The notes under the pieces were generated by a model. The model saw nothing but the letters and a program-made list of their open reading frames with translations, searched no databases and was not told the DNA's origin. From positions 1-64,000 of the forward strand of contig JAEWDF010000064.1 of NCBI GenBank assembly GCA_023390245.1: 64,000 nucleotides of DNA, read 5' to 3'. Both the position numbers and the translations under genes were made by a program. The stretch comes from Pseudomonadota bacterium. Lineage in GTDB: Bacteria > Pseudomonadota > Alphaproteobacteria > Caulobacterales > Caulobacteraceae. Below, in pieces: positions 58,617 through 64,000 of the stretch (position 1 is its first letter; each line of letters starts with the position of its first letter).

Positions 58617-58939
58617 GGTCGATCAATATAACCGCGCCGGCGCGGAAGGATATCGAACGACTGCTTGCCGCAAGCCGCGCGTCCTTTGGCGACGAGGCGG
58701 CCGAACGCTACCGCAGCCTGCTTCTTCGCGGCCTCGCGATGATCAGGGACGATCCCAATGGCCCTAATACCCGGCCCCTCAAGGTGGCCCGTCCCGGTGT
58801 GTTGTCATTGCACCTGCGCGCTGTGCCTTCGCCCGTTCGAAAACCACGCCATCGCCTGGTCTATGTCGTCGATGATCAGACCGTCGCCGTGCTCCGGGTG
58901 ATCCATGACAGAATGGATTTGCAGGCCGCTCTGCGCTGA
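58613..58939 (+). CDS. ParE/RelE-family toxin
   Basis: A 108-aa toxin starting at TTG within the antitoxin stop. The fold pattern (ITAPARKDIERLLAASRASFGDEAAERYRSLLLRGLAMIRDDPNGPNTRPL...HRLVYVVDDQTVAVLRVIHDRMD) is ParE/RelE-like, with the closing R-V-x-H-D-R-M that in ParE precedes the active C-terminal tail. Whether it poisons gyrase (ParE) or cleaves mRNA (RelE) cannot be told from sequence. Complete module with the adjacent antitoxin. Confidence 0.87.
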   Translation: MRSINITAPARKDIERLLAASRASFGDEAAERYRSLLLRGLAMIRDDPNGPNTRPLKVARPGVLSLHLRAVPSPVRKPRHRLVYVVDDQTVAVLRVIHDRMDLQAALR

Positions 58940-58969
58940 CGCCTCGAATTCGTGCGTTTGACGCACTAA

Positions 58970-60193
58970 ATGGCGGCGATGACCCTGGCCGACGACTTCT
59001 GCCCTGTTCCCGATATCGTCCCCATGTCCTCGCAGGAGGACATGGATGCGGCAATCGAGAGCGCGCGCGCCGCCGTCGGTCTGCCGAAGGGATCGCGCGT
59101 GGTCGCGGCCATGTCGGGTGGGGTGGATTCCACCGTCGTCGCCGCCCTGCTTCACAAAGCCGGCTATGACGTGGTGGGCGTCACGCTGCAGCTCTACGAT
59201 CACGGCGCTGCGCTGAAGAAGAAGGGCGCCTGCTGCGCGGGCCAGGACATCCACGACGCGCGCCTAGCCGCCGACATGATCGGCATTCCCCACTATGTGC
59301 TGGACTACGAAAGCCGGTTCAAGGACGCGGTCATCGACCAGTTCGCCGACGCCTATCTGAAGGGCCAGACGCCGGTCCCCTGCATCCGCTGCAATCAGAC
59401 GGTCAAGTTCCGCGACCTTCTGGACGTGGCTCGTGACCTGGGCGCCGAAGCCATGGCGACCGGCCACTACGTCCGCCGCGCGCTGGCGGGAAACCGGGTG
59501 CAGATGCGCAAGGCCGTCGATCATTCGCGCGACCAGTCCTACTTCCTGTTCGCCACGACGCAGGAGCAGCTGGACTATCTGCGCTTCCCTCTGGCCGACC
59601 TGGAAAAGCCCCAGGTGCGCGGCGTCGCAGCGTCGCTGGGCCTGCGCATCGCCGCCAAGCCCGACAGTCAGGACATCTGTTTCGTGCCCAGCGGCGACTA
59701 TCGCACCCTGATCGACCGGCTGCGCCCGCAGGGGCGCGAGGCCGGCGACATCGTCCACCTGGACGGGCGCGTGCTGGGCCGCCACGCCGGCGTCACCGAC
59801 TACACCATCGGCCAGCGCCGCGGCCTGAACGTCGCGGTGGGCGAGCCCCTGTTCGTTGTCCGGCTAGATCCGGAGAAGCGCCAGGTCGTCGTCGGCCCGC
59901 GCGAGGCCCTGTTGACCGCCCGGCTGACGCTGGAGGAGACCAACTGGCTGGGCGACCACGCCTCCATCGACGAAGCGGCCGAGGCGAACGCGCCGATCCT
60001 GGCCCGCGTCCGCTCGACCCGCCAGCCCTCCCCGGCCCGCTTGGCGCTGCGCGACGGCGCGGCATCGGTCGTGTTCGACCAGGGCGAGGAAGGGGTGGCG
60101 CCGGGCCAGGCCTGCGTCCTCTACGACCCGGCCGATCCGGATCGCGTCCTGGGCGGCGGCTTCATCCGCGCCACCACGCCGGTGGTCGGGTAA
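58970..60193 (+). CDS. mnmA: tRNA-specific 2-thiouridylase MnmA
   Basis: A 407-aa ATP-dependent enzyme that puts sulfur on U34 of Lys, Glu and Gln tRNAs. The PP-loop is AMSGGVDSTVVAALL, the first catalytic Cys is in VPCIRCNQTVKF and the second in PDSQDICFVPSGDY; TIGQRRGLNVAVGEPLFVV marks the C-terminal domain. The region DHGAALKKKGACCAGQDIHDARLAAD is typical of alphaproteobacteria. The true start may be the ATG at 58970 or 58979 (MTLADD), with only weak upstream sites. It begins 30 bp after the toxin gene. Confidence 0.95.
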   Translation: MAAMTLADDFCPVPDIVPMSSQEDMDAAIESARAAVGLPKGSRVVAAMSGGVDSTVVAALLHKAGYDVVGVTLQLYDHGAALKKKGACCAGQDIHDARLAADMIGIPHYVLDYESRFKDAVIDQFADAYLKGQTPVPCIRCNQTVKFRDLLDVARDLGAEAMATGHYVRRALAGNRVQMRKAVDHSRDQSYFLFATTQEQLDYLRFPLADLEKPQVRGVAASLGLRIAAKPDSQDICFVPSGDYRTLIDRLRPQGREAGDIVHLDGRVLGRHAGVTDYTIGQRRGLNVAVGEPLFVVRLDPEKRQVVVGPREALLTARLTLEETNWLGDHASIDEAAEANAPILARVRSTRQPSPARLALRDGAASVVFDQGEEGVAPGQACVLYDPADPDRVLGGGFIRATTPVVG

Positions 60194-60195
60194 CC

Positions 60196-60280
60196 GGCGG
60201 TAAGGAATATCGCGTAAGCCCCGGTTCAACTCCGGGCAAGGCGAGACCGCCACATACCGGAGGCCCTCTTTCCCTTCCGG
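60196..60280 (+). ncRNA. Structured leader before the globin chemoreceptor
   Basis: Two folds precede the gene. GGCGGT (60196-60201) pairs with ACCGCC (60246-60251) and encloses a tRNA T-arm-like hairpin, CCCGG-TTCAACT-CCGGG (60220-60236). A second hairpin (CCGGA 60257-60261 with TCCGG 60276-60280) covers part of the Shine-Dalgarno GGAG (60279-60282). This may be a small cis-regulatory RNA. It is not a tRNA, because no acceptor stem fits. Confidence 0.4.
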
Positions 60281-60292
60281 AGAACAGCAACC

Positions 60293-61771
60293 ATGTCTGG
60301 CGAAGAGATCGCGCGCCGCGTCGAATTCACGGACCTGACGCGCCGCAGCCGAGGCTACGCCGGCCTGGAGCCGCTGCTGCGCAAGACGGTCCCGCAGGCG
60401 ATGAGCGCCTTCTACGAGCGCATCCTGGCCGCGCCGGAGACCAGCCGCTTTTTCCGCGATCCGAAGCACGCCGAGCATGCGCGCGCGGCCCAGACCCGCC
60501 ACTGGGACGCCATCCTCGCAGGCCGCGCCGACGCCGAATACGCCGGCTCGGCGCGCACGATCGGCCAGACCCACGCCCGCATCGGCCTGGAGCCCCGGTG
60601 GTATATCGCGGGTTACGCCCTGGTGCTGGAGCGCATGCTGTCGGCCATCTGCCTGCGGCCGCGCAAGCGGTTCGATCGCGACCATGACCGCATCAGCGCC
60701 GAAGCGGCCGGCGAGCTGAGCCGCCGCGTCCTGCTGGACATGGACCTGGCCATCGCCACCTATCTGGAGGCGCTCCAGGCCGAACGCGATCGCGCCGAGG
60801 CGGCCAAGGCCGAGGCCGACGCCCGTCAGGCGCAGGTGGTCTCCGTCCTGCGCCAGGCGCTGCGCACCCTGGCCGACGGGGATCTTTCGGCCAGCATCGA
60901 CGCCTCCGTCTCCGACGAGTACGCCAGCCTGAAATCCGACTTCAACGCCGCCGTCGACGGCCTGCGCCACGCCCTGCAGGCCGTGACCGAAAGCGCTTCC
61001 AGCGTCAGCAGCGGCTCGATCCAGCTGGCGCGCGCGTCCGACGACCTGGCCCTGCGCACCGAACGTCAGGCCGCCACGGTCGAGGAAACGGCCGTCACCA
61101 CCCAGAGGATCGTCGGCTCGGTCGAGCAGACCGCCGCTTCCGCCGCCCAGAGCGCCGAGGCCTCCAGCGCCGCCCGCCGCGATGTCGAGGAAGGCGTCGG
61201 CGTCGTTGGCGAGGCCACCGCCGCCATGGGCGCGATCCGGCAGTCGTCCGAGGACGTGGGTCGCCTGGTGACCTTGATCGACGAAATCGCCTTCCAGACC
61301 AACCTGCTGGCGCTGAACGCCGGCGTGGAGGCGGCCCGCGCCGGCGAATCGGGCCGGGGTTTCGCCGTCGTCGCCTCCGAGGTCCGGGCCCTGGCCCAGC
61401 GCTCGGCCGACGCAGCCGGCGAAATCCGCACCGTCATCGGCCGCTCCTCGGCCGAGGTGTCGCGCGGAGTCGACCTGGTCGAACGCACTGGCCAGGCCCT
61501 GGGCCGCATCGGCGACCGGGTCGCCGCCGTCGACGACCTGGCCCGCAGCATGGCCGCCTCGGCGCGCGAGCAGGCCGACCGCCTGGCCGAGATCCAACTC
61601 GCCATCGGCCAGATCGACGACATCACCCAGCAGAACGCGGCCATGACCGAACAGGCCACGGCCGCCAGCCGGCAGCTGGCCGGCGAGGCGGAGGCGCTGA
61701 TGCAGAATGTGCGCCGCTTCCAGCTGACGGAAGTCTCGGCCGTCGCCCCTGGGAAACGCATCGCCGCCTAG
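60293..61771 (+). CDS. Globin-coupled methyl-accepting chemotaxis protein
   Basis: A 492-aa soluble aerotaxis-type receptor. Residues 1-160 are a globin sensor domain with the proximal haem His94 (IGQTHARIGLEPRWYIAGY, the globin-coupled-sensor signature). A coiled linker with AEGDLS-like HAMP remnants (VLRQALRTLADGDLSASID) follows, and 220-480 is the methyl-accepting signalling domain with the hairpin tip DEIAFQTNLLALNAGVEAARAGESGRGFAVVASEVRALAQRS. There are no membrane helices, so it is cytoplasmic like Bacillus HemAT. It should sense oxygen or NO and signal to CheA; the cluster is not in this window. Preceded by a structured leader. Confidence 0.94.
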   Translation: MSGEEIARRVEFTDLTRRSRGYAGLEPLLRKTVPQAMSAFYERILAAPETSRFFRDPKHAEHARAAQTRHWDAILAGRADAEYAGSARTIGQTHARIGLEPRWYIAGYALVLERMLSAICLRPRKRFDRDHDRISAEAAGELSRRVLLDMDLAIATYLEALQAERDRAEAAKAEADARQAQVVSVLRQALRTLADGDLSASIDASVSDEYASLKSDFNAAVDGLRHALQAVTESASSVSSGSIQLARASDDLALRTERQAATVEETAVTTQRIVGSVEQTAASAAQSAEASSAARRDVEEGVGVVGEATAAMGAIRQSSEDVGRLVTLIDEIAFQTNLLALNAGVEAARAGESGRGFAVVASEVRALAQRSADAAGEIRTVIGRSSAEVSRGVDLVERTGQALGRIGDRVAAVDDLARSMAASAREQADRLAEIQLAIGQIDDITQQNAAMTEQATAASRQLAGEAEALMQNVRRFQLTEVSAVAPGKRIAA

Positions 61772-62124
61772 CCGGCCGCGGCGAACACCTTGAGCCGGTT
61801 GCCGTCCGGATCGCGCGCGACGAAGCCCCGCCCCTCGGCCATGTCCATCGGCGGCAGGACAATGTGGGCGCCGCGATCCCACCAGTCGATGTGCAGCGCA
61901 TCGACCGCCGCCGCGGAGGTGGTGCGGAAACCGACCTCCCGCGTCGGATCGCCAGGCGCGGCTCGCTCCCGGCGCCACAGGCTGAGCGTGCGGCTTCGGT
62001 CCAGCGCGAAACAGGCGTAGTCCGGGCCCGCGCGCAACGGCCGACGCCCAAGGAGCGCGGCGTAGAAGCGCGCGCTGACCTCCGGGTCGGCCACGCCTAA
62101 CGGAATGTCCTCGATCTCGGTCAT
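61768..62124 (-). CDS. VOC-family (glyoxalase-like) protein
   Basis: A 118-aa protein of the vicinal-oxygen-chelate fold, one beta-alpha-beta-beta-beta repeat pair (IPLGVADPEVSARFYAALLGRRP... DYACFALDRSRTLSLWRRERA, ...GFVARDPDGNRLKVFAAAG). It ends with the classic DPDGN. Metal ligands are not complete enough to predict activity. It lies 62 bp after the WYL-type regulator on the same strand and shares with it an operator-like motif (62165-62190), so it is very likely the regulator's target. Regulator-VOC pairs of this type are frequent in alphaproteobacteria. Confidence 0.85.
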   Translation of the reverse strand: MTEIEDIPLGVADPEVSARFYAALLGRRPLRAGPDYACFALDRSRTLSLWRRERAAPGDPTREVGFRTTSAAAVDALHIDWWDRGAHIVLPPMDMAEGRGFVARDPDGNRLKVFAAAG

Positions 62125-62164
62125 GCGGCCCTCCTGCGTCCAAGCCAGGGGACGCTAAGCCGCC

Positions 62165-62190
62165 ATGCCGCCAGTTTCTGTCAGCATCAT
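62165..62190. promoter_or_regulatory. Operator-like site A of the WYL regulator
   Basis: On the minus strand: ATGATGCTG-N7-CTGGCGGCAT. The same 19 fixed bases occur at 62901-62926. This copy overlaps the last codon of the regulator and lies about 40 bp before the VOC start. Confidence 0.6.
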
Positions 62191-62882
62191 TCCGGCGGCG
62201 CGCAATGGGCCCGCGCGTCGCGCCAGGCCTTCATCAGCACCGCGCGTCGACGCGGATAGCGCGCCTCCTCGACCTCGGCCGTCTCGATCCGGTCGGTGCG
62301 GAAATGGCGGAAATCGTCGCGAAGCTCGCACCATCCGACCAGCAGGCGAACACGGTCGAAGAAGGCCAAGGCGAAGGGCCAGACGATCCGTTCCGACGCG
62401 GCGCCCGCCTCGTCCCGGTAGCACAGCTTCAGTTTCCGTTCGGTGCGGATCGCCTTGCGCAGCAGGGCGGGATCGACCCGGTCGACCGGAAGCGGCGCGC
62501 CAGGAACGACGAACAGCGCCTCCGCCTCCAACCCCTCCCTCAGATCGCCCGGCAGCACGGCCGCGATCCGGGCCAGGGCCGCCAGCGCCGCCTCGCGAAG
62601 ACGCGGGTCCGCCCGTTCCGCCACCCAGCGCGAGCCCAGCGCCAGCGCCTCGATCTCCTCGGGCGGGAACATCAGCGGCGGCAGCAGATAGCCGGGACGC
62701 AGCACATAGCCCACCCCCGGCTCCCCCTCGATGGTGGCGCCCTGCGCCTGCAGGCTGGCGATGTCGCGATAGAGGGTGCGCAGGCTGACGCCCATCTCCT
62801 CGGCCAGCTCGCGCCCGCTGACCGGCCGCCGTCGCCGCCGCAGGGCGTTCAGCAGATCGAGGAGGCGCTCGGAGCGGGACAT
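62187..62882 (-). CDS. YafY-family (HTH + WYL) transcriptional regulator
   Basis: A 231-aa regulator. Residues 1-60 form a DeoR-like helix-turn-helix (LLDLLNALRRRRRPVSGRELAEEMGVSLRTLYRDIASLQAQGATIEGEPGVGYVL), 135-220 a WYL-type ligand-sensing domain (LKLCYRDEAGAASERIVWPFALAFFDRVRLLVGWCELRDDFRHFRTDRI). YafY relatives bind effectors such as oligonucleotides or small metabolites. An operator-like motif stands before its own start (62901) and again before the VOC gene, suggesting joint autoregulation. Start 62882 is the only good one. Confidence 0.9.
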   Translation of the reverse strand: MSRSERLLDLLNALRRRRRPVSGRELAEEMGVSLRTLYRDIASLQAQGATIEGEPGVGYVLRPGYLLPPLMFPPEEIEALALGSRWVAERADPRLREAALAALARIAAVLPGDLREGLEAEALFVVPGAPLPVDRVDPALLRKAIRTERKLKLCYRDEAGAASERIVWPFALAFFDRVRLLVGWCELRDDFRHFRTDRIETAEVEEARYPRRRAVLMKAWRDARAHCAPPE

Positions 62883-62900
62883 GGCTCCGCCTTAGCAGAC

Positions 62901-62926
62901 ATGCCGCCAGAAAGCGGCAGCATCAT
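62901..62926. promoter_or_regulatory. Operator-like site B of the WYL regulator
   Basis: ATGATGCTG-N7-CTGGCGGCAT on the minus strand, 18 bp before the regulator start; identical in all fixed bases to site A. Here the variable centre completes a 6-bp dyad, TGCCGC/GCGGCA. Confidence 0.6.
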
Positions 62927-62936
62927 CCGGCGACGC

Positions 62937-63428
62937 CTACGCCGCCTGCTTCGGCGGCAGCACCTCGCCCACCGTCGGCCGGTTCTCGGCGCGGGTCAGG
63001 CGGATGTCCCTCGGCCTGACGATCTCGCCGCAACAGTTGCAGGCGATACGGGGGTTCAGGGTGTGGCCGCAGGTCTTGTGGACCATGTCGATGCCGCTGT
63101 CGGTGTCGCCATAGACGTGCTTGGCGCCCCAGGCGTGCAGGGTCACCAGGACGCCGTACAGGTCCTTGCCGCGCGCCGTCAGGACATATTCGTTCCGCGG
63201 CGGACGTTCGGAATAGGGGCGCGACTCCAGCACCCCATGCTGCACCAGGCTCTTCAGCCGCGCGGCCAGAACGTTGCGGGCCACGCCCAGATTGTCCTGC
63301 CACTGCTCGAACCGGGTCACCCCGTTGAAGGCGTCACGAATGACCAGCAGCGTCCATGGATCGCCGATGACCTCGAGGGTGGCGGCGATGGAGCAGCTCT
63401 GGCGGCTGTAGTCGGCGGTGCGTCCCAT
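62937..63428 (-). CDS. HxlR-family transcriptional regulator
   Basis: A 163-aa winged-helix regulator. The core (DYSRQSCSIAATLEVIGDPWTLLVIRDAFNGVTRFEQWQDNLGVARNVLAARLKSLVQHGVLESRPYSERPPRNEYVLTARGKDLYGVLVTLHAWG) is the HxlR signature, with the redox-sensitive Cys near the N-terminus (QSCSIA). A C-terminal extension has a CxxC-like zinc-ribbon (KTCGHTLNPRIACNCCGE). I chose ATG 63428 (MGRTADYSRQ); ATG 63473 is 15 residues upstream. It is divergent from the thioesterase gene, which it probably controls. Confidence 0.9.
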   Translation of the reverse strand: MGRTADYSRQSCSIAATLEVIGDPWTLLVIRDAFNGVTRFEQWQDNLGVARNVLAARLKSLVQHGVLESRPYSERPPRNEYVLTARGKDLYGVLVTLHAWGAKHVYGDTDSGIDMVHKTCGHTLNPRIACNCCGEIVRPRDIRLTRAENRPTVGEVLPPKQAA

Positions 63429-63620
63429 GCGGTGAAGGTGACGCCGCGTCAGGCTTTTGACAAGGGTTGCCAATCAGAACGCAGTCAGTCAGTTTCTTAT
63501 TGCAACGAACTGGCGCGCCTCCCGGCCCGCCCTGTTTCCTGCATCCCTTGACTGGCGGAAGGCGCAACGGCGCCTTCCGTCCCTTCTTCGCCCGACGCAG
63601 GATGGCGCCGAGGATTCGAG
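63429..63620. promoter_or_regulatory. Divergent promoter region hxlR | thioesterase
   Basis: 192 bp between the two divergent genes. It contains the AT-richer stretch GTCAGTCAGTTTCTTATTGC (63483-63502), whose AGTTTCTTATTGCAAC part resembles motifs I have seen before HxlR-controlled genes; the outer AGTT/AACT pair forms a loose dyad. It is likely where the regulator binds. No gene seen. Confidence 0.45.
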
Positions 63621-64000
63621 ATGACGACCGCCCTGGACCACGCCCTGGCCTTCCGCACGACCGACGATGGCGCCCTGGCCGCCATCGTCGACGGCGCCTT
63701 TTCGAACGGGCCGCACAGCCTGCCGCCAGAGAAGGGCTTTCCCTTCGGCGGCCTGCTGGCGGCGCTCTGCGCCCAGGCGATGCGCCGGGGGCTGGCCCTG
63801 ACCGCGCCGCTTCGCACCCTGTCGGTCCAGTATCTGTCGGCCGCCGCCTTCGGCGAACCGCTGGTCTTCCGGCCTCGCCTGCTGCGCGGCGGCCGCAACG
63901 TCCTCTACGCCGCCCTTGAGGCCGGACAGGGCGACCGCCTGACCCATCACGCCGCCGCCACCTACGGCCTGGACGCCGAGACTCCGCTGCTCCGGCCCCT
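63621..64000 (+). CDS. Thioesterase family protein, cut by window end
   Basis: Only the first 126 residues are present; the frame is open to the last base. The start MTTALDHALAFRTTDDGALAAIVDGAFSNGPHSLPPEKGFPFGGLLAALCAQAMRRGLALTAPLRTLSVQYLSAAAFGEPLVFRPRLLRGGRNVLYAALEAGQGDRLTHHAAATYG is the first hot-dog half of the acyl-CoA thioesterase (TesB/YbgC-like) family, with the substrate-tunnel motif GGLLAALCAQAM. It hydrolyses acyl-CoA thioesters in family members. The divergent HxlR gene is probably its regulator. The missing C-terminal half lies beyond the window. Confidence 0.83.
   Translation, partial: MTTALDHALAFRTTDDGALAAIVDGAFSNGPHSLPPEKGFPFGGLLAALCAQAMRRGLALTAPLRTLSVQYLSAAAFGEPLVFRPRLLRGGRNVLYAALEAGQGDRLTHHAAATYGLDAETPLLRP

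Noticed and set aside
60220..60236. tRNA T-arm-like sequence before the chemoreceptor
   Set aside because: No matching acceptor, D or anticodon arms are found within the required distance and no CCA end; kept only as part of a leader fold.

Overview
The window comes from a high-GC alphaproteobacterium of the order Caulobacterales, most likely Brevundimonas or a close relative. The main evidence is a set of lineage-restricted cell-cycle and flagellar genes: fliX divergent from flgI-cheL-flbY, and sciP (the CtrA inhibitor) directly downstream of the hook operon fliK-flgD-flgE. DksA with a reduced zinc finger and TTG/GTG starts in tightly coupled operons fit the same group. The genus is an inference; no rRNA or tRNA gene was found to confirm it.

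Layout. 0-13 kb: queuine tRNA transglycosylase, small envelope proteins, a ROK sugar kinase, a KpsC-like Kdo transferase, a FabH-like synthase, an M48 protease, a LOG-family protein, gltX, a VapBC module and dksA. 13-17 kb: fliX | flgI-cheL-flbY, then an EAL phosphodiesterase. 17-25 kb: an ABC-F ATPase, a four-gene membrane-protein operon ending in a CPBP protease, trmFO and a MATE exporter. 25.6-26.8 kb and 32.6-33.8 kb: two islets of small, visibly lower-GC orphan genes bordered by copies of one short palindromic repeat. 27-32 kb: metG, rhodanese-terC, a TrmN6-like methyltransferase, polyprenyl diphosphate synthase and a squalene/phytoene synthase-like gene. 34-39 kb: rlmE, a cyclophilin and a polysaccharide O-acyltransferase locus (MBOAT plus two SGNH proteins). 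39.5-41.6 kb: the two subunits of a 3-oxoacid CoA-transferase, split by a REP-associated tyrosine transposase with five REP hairpins. 41.6-47 kb: a coiled-coil gene with a broken DUF1801 gene, a GST and an Mla-type lipid transport operon. 47-49.7 kb: a UdgX-type uracil-DNA glycosylase with its partner radical-SAM protein. 49.8-58.3 kb: flgL-flgK divergent from fliK-flgD-flgE, then sciP. 58.4-64 kb: ParDE, mnmA, a globin-coupled chemoreceptor, a VOC/WYL-regulator pair with a duplicated operator-like site, and HxlR divergent from a thioesterase that runs off the window.

How it works together. The flagellar genes form a readable regulatory circuit. A CtrA-like half site precedes fliX; sigma-54 -24/-12 promoters precede flgI, flgK and fliK; inverted repeats of the CCGGCAA/TTGCCGG type sit where FlbD enhancers (ftr elements) would be expected; and a CtrA box precedes sciP, whose product feeds back on CtrA. 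Other genes concern tRNA modification and charging (tgt, trmFO, mnmA, metG, gltX, trmN6-like), envelope polysaccharide synthesis and acylation, and genome maintenance (UdgX/radical SAM).

The most unusual items are the REPtron splitting the CoA-transferase operon, the repeat-bordered islets of small orphan (possibly immunity) genes, the duplicated operator of the WYL regulator, the folded leader before the globin chemoreceptor, and a transglycosylase that has lost most of its zinc ligands.
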